Program-made: the position numbers and the translations under genes | The notes under the pieces: model-generated | What the model saw: only the letters and a program-made list of their open reading frames with translations | What the model was told of the DNA's origin: nothing | Databases searched by the model: none | From: Microbacterium sp. Marseille-Q6648 | Lineage (GTDB): Bacteria > Actinomycetota > Actinomycetes > Actinomycetales > Microbacteriaceae | Assembly (NCBI RefSeq): GCF_943181415.1 | Contig: NZ_CALPBZ010000005.1 | Location: 62,001 to 126,000, forward strand | Direction: 5' to 3' | DNA length: 64,000 nucleotides | In this document: one piece after another, positions 25,080 to 32,906 of the stretch | How positions within the stretch are numbered: the stretch's first letter is position 1 | How the letters are laid out: each line of letters starts with the position of its first letter

Positions 25080-26231
25080 TCAGACGGTGGCGACGAAGAG
25101 GCGCCCGGATCCGCGGATGCCGAGGGTGGCGGCATCCGAGACGAAGACAGCTCGGCCGCGCTCGAGCTCGATCGTCTCGCCGTCGACGTCGATGGTGAAC
25201 GCACCGTCGACCAGCAGCCCGATCGCGGGCCCGGTCGTGGCGACGGTGTCATCGGCGGTGACCTCGATCAGCTCGAACGGCACGTCGGAGCCCGTGGCCA
25301 GCGAGCGAGGCCGATAGGTCACCGCGTGCTGCGTGCGCGAGAGCGGCGGCAGGTACGGCGCCGGTCCGGGTGTGAAGTCGAGCACGCGCGTGAGCTCGGG
25401 GATGTCGATGTGCTTGGGGGTGAGACCGCCCCGCAGGACGTTGTCGCTTGGGCCCATGAGCTCGACGCCCGTCCCGCACAAATAGGCGTGGATGTTGCCC
25501 GCCGGAAGCCACAGCGCTTCGCCGCGGCGGAGCGTGACGTGGTTGAGCATGAGCGCGATCGCGATGCCCGGATCGCCGGGGTACTCCGTCGCGATGCGTC
25601 CGGCGGGTTCGAATCGTCCGGGCAGGCGTGCGGCGATGTCGGCGATCTGCGCCACGAGCCCCTGCACGGCGGGCCCGCCGGCGAGCAGATCCTCGAAGGC
25701 CGCACGGATCCCCCCTGCCGCGGCGAGGCGGTCCCGCCAGACGGCGAACGGCTCGGGGTCGGTCGCCTCGGCGGCGAGGGCGTCGATGACCGCGAGCGTC
25801 TCGACGACCGGCCGGAATCCGCAGAGCGCCTCGAAGCCGTCCTCGAGCGCGACGATCAGCTCGGGCTTGGCGTGAGGGTCCTTGTAGTTGCGCTCCCGGG
25901 CGTCCCGCGCAATCCCCGCAGCCTCCTCCCGCGCGAACCCCTCGGCCGCCTGCTCGGGGGTGGGGTGCGCCTGCAGCGAGAGCGGGGATGCCGCCGACAG
26001 CAGCTTCAGCAGGAACGGCACGCGTGCGCCCTCGCTCCGCTCCCAGTGCGCTAGATCGGCCCATCTCGCCGACTCGTGGAAGCGACTCGGCGCCGACGGG
26101 TGAGACCCCAGCCACAGCTCGGCCTCGGGCGCGTCGGACGCCGGCATCCCGAGGGCGCGCGAGATCCCTCCCGGTGTGCCCCAGGCGTAGTCGCGGACGA
26201 CACCGCGGATCTCGGCGAGGTGAGCGGTCAT
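25080..26231 (-). CDS. manA: Mannose-6-phosphate isomerase, class I
   Basis: 383 residues of the cupin-fold type I phosphomannose isomerase, converting mannose-6-phosphate to fructose-6-phosphate and supplying GDP-mannose precursors. Zinc ligands are in PLSLQAHP (Gln, His) and KPELIVAL (Glu), plus a further His in GNIHAYLCGTGVELMG. The C-terminal second cupin domain contains LTPKHIDIPEL. The ATG at 26231 has GGAAGGAC upstream. It may provide mannose units for the polysaccharide genes further along, but this is not shown by the operon structure. Confidence 0.96.
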   Translation of the reverse strand: MTAHLAEIRGVVRDYAWGTPGGISRALGMPASDAPEAELWLGSHPSAPSRFHESARWADLAHWERSEGARVPFLLKLLSAASPLSLQAHPTPEQAAEGFAREEAAGIARDARERNYKDPHAKPELIVALEDGFEALCGFRPVVETLAVIDALAAEATDPEPFAVWRDRLAAAGGIRAAFEDLLAGGPAVQGLVAQIADIAARLPGRFEPAGRIATEYPGDPGIAIALMLNHVTLRRGEALWLPAGNIHAYLCGTGVELMGPSDNVLRGGLTPKHIDIPELTRVLDFTPGPAPYLPPLSRTQHAVTYRPRSLATGSDVPFELIEVTADDTVATTGPAIGLLVDGAFTIDVDGETIELERGRAVFVSDAATLGIRGSGRLFVATV

Positions 26232-26270
26232 GGACGTCCTTCCGTCACGGTCGATGCCGGTTCGTTGATA

Positions 26271-27140
26271 TCACTCCGGTGTGACGGATGTGTGCATGAC
26301 GACTTCGCGGGCGCCGGGCACGTCGACGACCTCGAACCGGACATGTGCGTGGCCGAGTTCTGCGAGGCTGTGCGCGTGCGTGCCTCCGCAGGGGATCGTG
26401 GCGTCGCCGTCCGGGAGCGCGCACACCCATGCCCGGCGCGCGGCGAGGGAATCGCCCTCGACGTCGACGCGGACCTCGGCGCCGGTGGCGATCCAGGACG
26501 CGAGCTGCTCTTCGACCCGCGCGGCGAGTGCCGCCGGGTCGTCGAACGCGGCGGCGTCGAACCCCTTGCGGCGCAGCGACTTGCCGACGCGGTAGGTGTC
26601 GACCGAGCCGTTCTCGAGGATGCGGGACGACGTGCATGCCAGGGCGTCGAATCCGGGGGCGCCGAGCGCATCGGGGGGAACGTCCTTGCTCCACGCGTCG
26701 GCGAGCGCCCGGTCGAGGGCGAGCGAGGCGAGGTGGCACGCGGTGTGCCCGAGCGACAGGCGACGGCGGTGGTCGGCGTCGGCGACCACCGTGACGGCGT
26801 CTCCCGTCGCGACAGGGGCGTCACCGGCGACGACATGCGCGACGACGAAGACCCACCCCGCCGTCCCGGTCCGCACCGGCACGTCCGCGCCGAGCAGCAG
26901 CTCTGCGCCGTCGGAACCCGCGACGACCGCGTCCTCGATGCGGATGGCGGTCCCGTCTGCCAGGCGCAGGTGTCCGCGGTCGGCGAGCTGATCTGGCCAG
27001 TGCGCGTCGACCGGATGGAACGCGGTGCGGTCGAGCACGACCGCCTGTCTGCCGTCGGGCAGCGACTGCACCGCGATCACCATGCCGTCGGACTCGGTGG
27101 CGCCGCCCGGGTAGGTGACGAGGGTCTCGGAGAGCTGCAT
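26271..27140 (-). CDS. AlaX-like alanyl-tRNA editing / metal-dependent hydrolase protein
   Basis: 289 residues. The catalytic zinc site of AlaX/AlaRS editing domains is preserved: His132 and His136 in GHTACH, and Cys251 and His255 in PCGGTH. The N-terminal OB-like domain is present, but the family motif PEGGGQ is replaced (PVDAHWPDQ). AlaX proteins remove serine or glycine mischarged onto tRNA-Ala, so a translation-quality role is likely; the altered N-terminal motif could alter specificity. Leaderless ATG (TACCGT 7 bases upstream). Confidence 0.85.
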   Translation of the reverse strand: MQLSETLVTYPGGATESDGMVIAVQSLPDGRQAVVLDRTAFHPVDAHWPDQLADRGHLRLADGTAIRIEDAVVAGSDGAELLLGADVPVRTGTAGWVFVVAHVVAGDAPVATGDAVTVVADADHRRRLSLGHTACHLASLALDRALADAWSKDVPPDALGAPGFDALACTSSRILENGSVDTYRVGKSLRRKGFDAAAFDDPAALAARVEEQLASWIATGAEVRVDVEGDSLAARRAWVCALPDGDATIPCGGTHAHSLAELGHAHVRFEVVDVPGAREVVMHTSVTPE

Positions 27141-27147
27141 GCCTTAA

Positions 27148-27153
27148 ACGGTA
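27148..27153 (-). promoter_or_regulatory. -10 box TACCGT, leaderless AlaX-like gene
   Basis: TACCGT on the minus strand, 7 bases (TTAAGGC) before the ATG at 27140. Confidence 0.5.
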
Positions 27154-27187
27154 CCCGCGAGCGTGGGCGCCGGGCCCGGTGGATGGA

Positions 27188-27907
27188 TCAGCGCACGCTC
27201 TCGGGGAGCTCGCCGGGCCGCGACGGATCGGCGAGATGTCGTTTCGCGCGGCGGTCTCGCAGCGCCTCGACGGCACACCACACGATCGTCGCGACCGCGA
27301 CCCCCTCGAAGAATCCGGCGAAGACATCGCTCAGCCAGTGCGCGCTCAGGTAGGTGCGGCTCCACATCATCCAGATGACCCAGACGGCCCCCGCGAGCCA
27401 CAGCCACCACTTCCGCAGCAGCAGGGCGAGGGTGATGGCGAAGGTGGTCGCCACGGCGGTATGCCCCGAAGGGAATGAGGTGTCGACGCTTTCGGCGAGA
27501 GAGCCCTCGGGACGTTCGCGGGCGATGACAGCGGCCATGGGGGCGCCGATCGCCACGACCAGGACGATCGCGGACGCCATGTTCACGGCATCCCATTTGC
27601 GCTTCCGCCACAGGAAGAGCAGCACACTGACGATGAGGATGACGATCATCGCGACCGTGCCGCCGCCGACCGCGGGGATCCAGGCGAGGATCAGCCACAC
27701 GTCGCTGCGGAGCGAAACCATGAGGTCCTGCCACCACATGTCCATCGGCAGCGGCTCATGCCCGTTGAGGGCGACCACGACACGCCAGATCACGAAAGCC
27801 ACGGTCGCCGCGACCCCGGTGATGAGGGCGGTGTTGCGGCGCGCGTCGGGATCGGTCAGCGGCGCCTCGGAGGGCGCCTCGGGTACTTCTTCGTCGGCCG
27901 GGCTCAC
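27188..27907 (-). CDS. PAP2-family membrane phosphatase
   Basis: 239 residues with about five to six transmembrane helices. The three-part phosphatase signature is recognisable: RERPEGS (part 1), SFPSGHTAVATT (part 2, with the PSGH) and SRTYLSAHWLSDV (part 3, with the catalytic His). Members dephosphorylate undecaprenyl pyrophosphate or phosphatidate at the outer membrane face. GTG start with TACGCT 6 bases upstream. Acidic/proline N-terminus of about 25 residues before the first helix. Confidence 0.92.
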   Translation of the reverse strand: MSPADEEVPEAPSEAPLTDPDARRNTALITGVAATVAFVIWRVVVALNGHEPLPMDMWWQDLMVSLRSDVWLILAWIPAVGGGTVAMIVILIVSVLLFLWRKRKWDAVNMASAIVLVVAIGAPMAAVIARERPEGSLAESVDTSFPSGHTAVATTFAITLALLLRKWWLWLAGAVWVIWMMWSRTYLSAHWLSDVFAGFFEGVAVATIVWCAVEALRDRRAKRHLADPSRPGELPESVR

Positions 27908-27913
27908 GGTGCC

Positions 27914-27919
27914 AGCGTA
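27914..27919 (-). promoter_or_regulatory. -10 box TACGCT, leaderless PAP2 gene
   Basis: TACGCT on the minus strand, 6 bases (GGCACC) before the GTG at 27907. Confidence 0.5.
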
Positions 27920-27974
27920 GACGGCACCGCGTCTTGCGGCGTCGATCGGCGCGAAGGAATGCGACCGGCCGGGG

Positions 27975-28397
27975 CTGTCAACCGGCTTGGATCACCAGGG
28001 CTGGCGGTGCGGGATGTGCGTCGGGCGTCGCGGACCGGCGCTCACCGGCGCGGACAGACGCTCGACCGCGCGGGCGAGCACCTCTTCCAGCGACAGCGCC
28101 GTGCGCGGCGTTCGGGGACCGACGAGCCAGACGACGGACAGGCCGTCGGGTACCTTCTCGACATACGCGACCACACTGGACGGGTGGTCCGCGGCGAGCG
28201 AGCGATCGCACAGGCGCCACGAGCAGTCGTCGAGCGGCTGGAACTCGAGCTGATGAAGTGAATCCTCGGCCCGATCCCCCGCGCTCTCGTCCCGATCTCC
28301 GGTGAACCGGTCGTCTTCGACCTCAATGAGCGACATTTTCGAACCTCCGCCATCGATACTGCCCCGCACACCCGACTGTCGCCCCGGGGGTTGACAG
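27975..28397. repeat. 9-bp inverted repeat CTGTCAACC flanking a small gene
   Basis: CTGTCAACC at 27975-27983 and its complement GGTTGACAG at 28389-28397 bracket the 114-aa hypothetical gene. Identity does not extend beyond 9 bases and no target duplication was recognised, so a mobile origin is only a possibility. Confidence 0.3.
27992..28336 (-). CDS. Hypothetical protein (114 aa)
   Basis: Begins MSLIEVEDDRFTGDRDES; the acidic N-terminal 25 residues look disordered. A compact middle region (QLEFQPLDDCSWRLCDRSL, then SSVVAYVEKVPDGLSVVW) suggests a small alpha/beta domain with two cysteines. The end is Pro/Arg/His-rich. I recognise no family. The ATG has GCGGAGGTTCG upstream. It lies alone between a PAP2 phosphatase and an oxidoreductase on the same strand, flanked by a 9-bp inverted repeat. 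Confidence 0.65.
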   Translation of the reverse strand: MSLIEVEDDRFTGDRDESAGDRAEDSLHQLEFQPLDDCSWRLCDRSLAADHPSSVVAYVEKVPDGLSVVWLVGPRTPRTALSLEEVLARAVERLSAPVSAGPRRPTHIPHRQPW

Positions 28398-28436
28398 GTC
28401 GGCGGAGGCGTGATCTAGCGGGGCTCCGGTCGGTCG

Positions 28437-29423
28437 TCAGCTCGCCTCGTGGATGTCGCGCGCCTTCAGGCTGCGGTAGGTCGTGACCGGGTGCGTGGCG
28501 AGGACGACCTTGCCGCGGGAGTGCAGCTTCTTCAAGTCGGCATACGCCTCGGCGATATCACCCAAGGGGTAGAAACCCGAGATCAGCACCGTGAACGCCC
28601 GGCGCTCCGCCAAGTGCGTCAGCCGTTCCAGCTGCGCGGTCTGCCGCGCGAGCTCTTCCGGGTCGTCTCGCAGCAGGCGGAGTTCGACGTCGCGGCGATC
28701 CGCGCTCGAACGGTAGCGCTCATCAGGCACCCCGAGCTCCTCCGCGAGGTCCCGTCCGTCCTGGCCGAAGTTGTCGATGAACGCCGTCACCGGCGCCCCG
28801 GCCGCCTTGCGGATGCGATCGGCCATGCCGTCGCCGTAACGCACCGGCTTGATGCCGAGCTGCCGCAGGTAATCGAAGTTGCGGTCGCCGCAGGTGCCGA
28901 CGACGGTCGCCCCGAGGTGCTTGGCGATCTGCGCCTCGATGCTGCCGACCCCGCCGGCCGCCGCCGAGATCACGACCACGTCCCCCTTCGTGACGCGCAG
29001 GTCATCGAGGGTGTCGAGGGCGGTGACGCCGGCGAGGTAGAGACCGCCGGCGGTCTCCCACGAGACGGTCTTCGGCTTGGCCACCAGCGCCGCCGCGGGC
29101 ACCGTGAGGAAGGTCGCGTGCCCGCCCGACCGGACGTGACCGATCACCTCGCTACCCACTCGGAAGCGGGCGACACCCGGCCCGACTGCCGAAACGATGC
29201 CGGCGAAGTCGCTGCCCGAGCGGCGGGGCCACGGTTCCTCCCACTCGGTCTCGGCGCCGCTGCGGATGAAGCCGTCGATGTGGTTGATGCCCGATGTGAT
29301 GACCTCGACGACCACCTCGCCGTCCCCCGGAGGCGCGAGCGGATGCTGACGCACCTCGAGGACGTCGGTGTCTCCTACGCGGTCGTACTCGACGACCGAG
29401 GTCTGTTCGTGCTTCTTCGCCAC
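28437..29423 (-). CDS. NADP-dependent quinone-oxidoreductase-like MDR protein
   Basis: 328 residues of the zinc-free medium-chain dehydrogenase (QOR) type. The GroES-like N-terminal domain lacks the zinc cysteines; the nucleotide-binding part has VVISAAAGGVGSIEAQIAKHLG, the AxxGxxG variant typical of NADPH-dependent quinone oxidoreductases. It should reduce quinones or reactive alkenals in the cytoplasm. GTG at 29423 (VAKKHEQ) is chosen; GTGAGGTG precedes it. A 7-bp dyad (29432-29450) overlaps this ribosome site, suggesting direct repression. Confidence 0.9.
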   Translation of the reverse strand: MAKKHEQTSVVEYDRVGDTDVLEVRQHPLAPPGDGEVVVEVITSGINHIDGFIRSGAETEWEEPWPRRSGSDFAGIVSAVGPGVARFRVGSEVIGHVRSGGHATFLTVPAAALVAKPKTVSWETAGGLYLAGVTALDTLDDLRVTKGDVVVISAAAGGVGSIEAQIAKHLGATVVGTCGDRNFDYLRQLGIKPVRYGDGMADRIRKAAGAPVTAFIDNFGQDGRDLAEELGVPDERYRSSADRRDVELRLLRDDPEELARQTAQLERLTHLAERRAFTVLISGFYPLGDIAEAYADLKKLHSRGKVVLATHPVTTYRSLKARDIHEAS

Positions 29424-29431
29424 GATGCACC

Positions 29432-29450
29432 TCACTAGTTCGGCTAGTGA
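29432..29450. promoter_or_regulatory. Putative operator, TCACTAG-N5-CTAGTGA
   Basis: Perfect 7-bp inverted repeat with a 5-base spacer, 9 bases upstream of the oxidoreductase GTG and overlapping its ribosome-binding region. Such ACTAG dyads are the size expected for a MarR/HxlR- or TetR-type dimer. No regulator gene is adjacent. Confidence 0.5.
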
Positions 29451-29609
29451 AAAGGGTAGCGAGGTCTCGACGCGCGCGGCCCGATACCGATGATTTGCCT
29501 CGGAGGCCGAACCGCACTTGACCGGCGACCTTGCGCCGTGCACTCTGATCACACCACCCGAAGCAAAACCCCCGCGTTTCCGTGACCCGTTTTTCTTCAG
29601 GAGTGACCC

Positions 29610-30860
29610 ATGACCGTCGGCATCCGGCACGTGCGGCTCGTCGCCGCCGTGCTTCTCACCTTCATGCTGGCGATCGTCGGCGCCCTGGCCTCTGCCGGAC
29701 CGGCGGCGGCCGCCCCGCCCTCGGCGTCCAGCACTGCCGAGATCGCCCTCTCCCCCACCTCGGGACCTGCGGGAACGACCGTGACCGTGACCGGACTTCG
29801 GTTTCCGAAGAAGTCCACCGGAACCGTCACGGCGGGCACCATGACGGTCGGCGTCACGACGACGGGATCGGGTTACTTCACCGCCACGGTGACGATCCCC
29901 TCGGGAACGGCGTCCACCCTCCCCGTCACCGCCACGGTCGGTCGGACGTCGGCCGCCGCGACCTTCACCGTGACCGGTCAGCCCGACACCCCGCCGACCG
30001 GGACGGCGGCCCTGCGGTTCGGGGTCACCACGCCCGGTGGCGCCACGGCGAACGCCGAACTGGATGCCGTCGCGGCCCTCGCGGGCGAGAATCCGTCGAT
30101 CGTGATGTCGTATTACGACTTCGGCCAGCCGGCACCGACCGCGGGCCTCGACAGCGTCGCAGCCCGCGGCGCCGACAGCATGCTGACGTGGGAGCCGTGG
30201 CGATGGGGCGGAGGCGTGACCCAGTCCGCCTACTCCAACGCGCGCGTCGCCGCCGGCGATCACGACGCGTACCTGCGGCAGTGGGGTACGGCGCTGGCCG
30301 CGTGGGGCGGCACCGTGTACGTTCGCTACGCCCACGAGATGAACGGCAACTGGTACCCGTGGGCCGAGGGCGTGAACGGCAACGCGCCCGGATCGTACGC
30401 CGCGGCGTGGCGCCACGTGCACGATGTGGTGACCTCACAGGGCGCCACGAACGTCAAGTGGGTGTGGAGCCCGAATGTCCCGTACACGGGATCCGTGCCC
30501 CTGACCGGCCTCTACCCCGGTGACGCCTTCGTCGATGTCGTGGCCCTGGACGGGTACAACTGGGGCACGTCGGCCACATGGAGTTCGTGGACGACCCCCG
30601 AGGCCCTCTTCGCCGGCGGCCTGAGCGAGCTGCGGACGATCGCACCCGGCAAGCCGATCATGATCGCCGAGACCGCCTCGGCCGAAGCGGGCGGGTCGAA
30701 GGCGGACTGGAACACCGCACTGGTGTCGTACCTCGCCGCTCAGCCCGACGTCGTCGGGTTCGTGTGGTTCCACCACGACAAGGAGACCGACTGGCGCATC
30801 GACAGCTCCGCAGCGTCGGCGACGGCGTTCGCGGCCGTCCTGGCGCAGCGCCGCCAGTAG
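29610..30860 (+). CDS. Secreted GH26-family glycoside hydrolase with IPT/TIG domain
   Basis: 416 residues. A Sec signal peptide (about 1-36, ending GPAAAAPP) is followed by an IPT/TIG-like beta domain (about 42-122; LSPTSGPAGTTVTVTG), a PDTPPTG linker and a GH26 catalytic domain (about 133-416). The acid/base Glu243 lies in RYAHEMNGNWYPW and the nucleophile Glu354 in PIMIAETAS, so the enzyme should be active, on beta-mannan or another beta-1,4 or beta-1,3 glycan. It is convergent with a polysaccharide operon encoding a catalytically altered GH26-like domain, hinting that both act on the same polymer. Confidence 0.9.
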   Translation: MTVGIRHVRLVAAVLLTFMLAIVGALASAGPAAAAPPSASSTAEIALSPTSGPAGTTVTVTGLRFPKKSTGTVTAGTMTVGVTTTGSGYFTATVTIPSGTASTLPVTATVGRTSAAATFTVTGQPDTPPTGTAALRFGVTTPGGATANAELDAVAALAGENPSIVMSYYDFGQPAPTAGLDSVAARGADSMLTWEPWRWGGGVTQSAYSNARVAAGDHDAYLRQWGTALAAWGGTVYVRYAHEMNGNWYPWAEGVNGNAPGSYAAAWRHVHDVVTSQGATNVKWVWSPNVPYTGSVPLTGLYPGDAFVDVVALDGYNWGTSATWSSWTTPEALFAGGLSELRTIAPGKPIMIAETASAEAGGSKADWNTALVSYLAAQPDVVGFVWFHHDKETDWRIDSSAASATAFAAVLAQRRQ

Positions 30861-30863
30861 CGG

Positions 30864-32171
30864 TCAGGCCTCACCGGCGTCGCGGCGCAGCACCAGCACC
30901 GTGACGTCGTCGTCCGGATCGCTGTCGCGGGCGAGCGTGCGGATCCGACCGACGACGGCATCCGCGTTGCGCTCGGCGGCGACGAGGTCGGCGATCCGGC
31001 CGAGTGCCCCGACATCGCCGTCGAACAACTCGAGGACGCCGTCGCTGCAGACGACGAGGGCTTCGGATGCCGCGAGCTCGAGTTCCTCGACGACCCACGG
31101 TTCGTCGACGGGAATACCCACCGGGAGGTTGCGGGACGGCAGCCGCGTCCACGTGCCGTCGGCGCGTACGACGATGCTCAGCCCATGCCCGGCATCGACG
31201 TAGCGGACCACCCCGGTCAGCGGATCAACGCGCGCGTGGAACAGGGTGGCGAACGCGCCGGCGTCCCCGAGATCGGCGGCGAGCGCCTCTGAGGCGCGCT
31301 CGACGGCGACCGAGAGGTCGCGCTCGCCTCGGGCGCTGCGGACGACCGCGCGCACGGTGGCGGCGATGATCCCCGCGCCGACGCCTTTGCCCATCACATC
31401 GCCGACGGTGAACGCGGTGCCGCCGCCCGTGTCGTACCAGTCGAAGAAGTCGCCGCCGATCGCCCGAGAAGGAACGCACACCGCGGCGAGACCGAAGTCC
31501 GCCACGTGCGTACCGGCCTTGGGCAGCAGCGCGCGCTGCACCGTGGACGCGTGTTCCAGCTCGAGCAGCGTCGACCGCTCGCGCGAGGCGATGTCGGCCA
31601 CGTGCTGCCTGGCGACGCGAGCGAGATCGTTGACGATGGCCGCCGCAAGACCGAAAGCGACGGCCGAGAAGACGGTGCGGGCCAGTTCGTTCGGGTTCTC
31701 CTCGAGGCTCGAACCGAGAAGGAACGGCACGAGCTGGCCGAGCGCCACCCCCAGGAACGCCCAGACGACGAATCGGCGCCCGGGCATGGCGGCGATCCAG
31801 ACCGCGGGCAGGATCGCCAGCGACGCGAAGATCGACGCGCTCTCGCCAGTGGCGAACCTCAGCACCCCCACCACGGCGAAATCGATCGCGGGGACGAGCA
31901 GCACCGCCCGGTCGGACACGTCGATGCGGTGGAAGACGGCGGCGATCACGGTCGCGGCGAGCATCATCGCGACCGCCGCCGCGAACGCGACCGGACTCGA
32001 GATCGAGATCGTCGGGAGGGCGAGACTGAGCACGGCGGCGACGATGAACAGCGCCAGGACCGGCAGCTGCTTGATGAGCGCCGAACGCTCGCCGAGGGCG
32101 ATCGCCGCCAGCGCAAGGGAGTCGACGGCCGGCGCGGCGCCCGTGCGCGTCGCCGTCGGCGCCGACGTCAT
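30864..32171 (-). CDS. Membrane PP2C-type serine phosphatase (RsbU/SpoIIE family)
   Basis: 435 residues. An N-terminal block of about six membrane helices (residues 30-185) is joined by a helical linker (VARQHVADIASRERSTLLEL) to a PPM/SpoIIE phosphatase domain (about 215-430). Metal-binding aspartates lie in GGDFFDWYD, TVGDVMGKG and DDDVTVLVL. It should dephosphorylate the STAS antagonist encoded upstream in the operon (32574-32906), the activating step of partner switching. The ATG overlaps the upstream stop (ATGA). The membrane part may sense envelope state. Confidence 0.92.
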   Translation of the reverse strand: MTSAPTATRTGAAPAVDSLALAAIALGERSALIKQLPVLALFIVAAVLSLALPTISISSPVAFAAAVAMMLAATVIAAVFHRIDVSDRAVLLVPAIDFAVVGVLRFATGESASIFASLAILPAVWIAAMPGRRFVVWAFLGVALGQLVPFLLGSSLEENPNELARTVFSAVAFGLAAAIVNDLARVARQHVADIASRERSTLLELEHASTVQRALLPKAGTHVADFGLAAVCVPSRAIGGDFFDWYDTGGGTAFTVGDVMGKGVGAGIIAATVRAVVRSARGERDLSVAVERASEALAADLGDAGAFATLFHARVDPLTGVVRYVDAGHGLSIVVRADGTWTRLPSRNLPVGIPVDEPWVVEELELAASEALVVCSDGVLELFDGDVGALGRIADLVAAERNADAVVGRIRTLARDSDPDDDVTVLVLRRDAGEA

Positions 32172-32581
32172 GAAGGGGGCGAAGAACGCGTCTTGACGAT
32201 CGTCCAGACGTTGCTGCCGCCGTCGCGCTCCAGCCGGAACTCGTCGACCATGGCCGAGATCAGCGCCAGGCCGCGTCCGGACTCGGCGAGCTCGTCCGGC
32301 ATGGTCGCGTCCCCGATGTCGATGCGCGGCGGCTCGGCGGTGTCGACGAGCACCGCCCGGAGCGCGTCGTCGTCGGCATCGAGGTCGAGGCGGCACACGA
32401 TCGTGGTGTCGGAGCTGCCGTGCTGGACGATGTTGCTGGTCAGCTCGATGAGGGCGGTCTCGAACATCATGCGATCGGTGTCGCTCACCGCGGGGAACTC
32501 GCTCCACAATGCGGCGAGCCGGTCGTGCACGACGTCGACTCCGTCCGGCGGAGTGCGGAACACCAGCGTGCGTTCAGTCAC
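32168..32581 (-). CDS. Anti-sigma-factor-type serine kinase (RsbW/SpoIIAB-like HATPase)
   Basis: 137 residues of the GHKL ATPase fold. N-box residues Glu46 and Asn50 in IELTSNIVQHG, and the G-rich ATP lid ESGRGLALIS (100-109) match RsbW/SpoIIAB-type kinases. It should phosphorylate the STAS protein and bind either that protein or another partner. No sigma-factor gene lies in the operon or window, so its partner may be the glycosyltransferase encoded at 32903-34921. Its start overlaps the STAS gene by 8 bases. Confidence 0.9.
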   Translation of the reverse strand: MTERTLVFRTPPDGVDVVHDRLAALWSEFPAVSDTDRMMFETALIELTSNIVQHGSSDTTIVCRLDLDADDDALRAVLVDTAEPPRIDIGDATMPDELAESGRGLALISAMVDEFRLERDGGSNVWTIVKTRSSPPS

Positions 32582-32906
32582 GGTAGGCGTCCTCGGCGGT
32601 GTCGAAGCTCGCCAGGACCCGGTCGAGGTTCGACAGCTGCAGCACCATGGTGACCTGCGCGCTGGGCGCCGCGATACGCAGATCGCCGCCCGCCTGCCGC
32701 GCGGTCTTCAACGACCCCACCAGCGCGCCGAGTCCGGACGAGTCCATGAAGTCGATCTTGCTGAGGTCGACGACGATGTGGGTGAACTGGTCCTCGACGG
32801 CGCTGAGCACCGCCGCGCGCAGGTCGGGGGCGCTCACCATGTTGAGCTTGCCGGAACCGCGGAGGATGGCGACTCCCCGTCGGGCCTTCTCGATCTCGAA
32901 CTTCAC
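32574..32906 (-). CDS. STAS-domain anti-sigma-factor antagonist
   Basis: 110 residues, one STAS domain. The phosphorylation loop IDFMDSSGLGAL places Ser56/Ser57 at the regulatory serine of SpoIIAA/RsbV proteins. It is expected to be phosphorylated by the kinase (32168-32581) and dephosphorylated by the membrane phosphatase (30864-32171). Start is GTG at 32906, overlapping the stop of the glycosyltransferase gene (GTGA), so its synthesis is coupled to that enzyme. Confidence 0.93.
   Translation of the reverse strand: MKFEIEKARRGVAILRGSGKLNMVSAPDLRAAVLSAVEDQFTHIVVDLSKIDFMDSSGLGALVGSLKTARQAGGDLRIAAPSAQVTMVLQLSNLDRVLASFDTAEDAYRD

Noticed and set aside
23102-25252. 716-residue open frame covering the SLC13 gene and the DUF7882-like gene
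   Set aside because: The upstream portion is Arg/Gly/Pro-rich and in a different frame from the SLC13 protein; only the last 118 codons are a real gene.
28391-28417. TTGACA followed by GATCTA as a plus-strand promoter
   Set aside because: No plus-strand gene follows for more than 1 kb and the -10 match is poor; the bases belong to the CTGTCAACC inverted repeat.
28437-30422. 661-residue extension of the oxidoreductase across the GH26 gene
   Set aside because: The upstream part is a Gly/Arg-rich antisense shadow of the GH26 gene; the oxidoreductase has a proper start at 29423.
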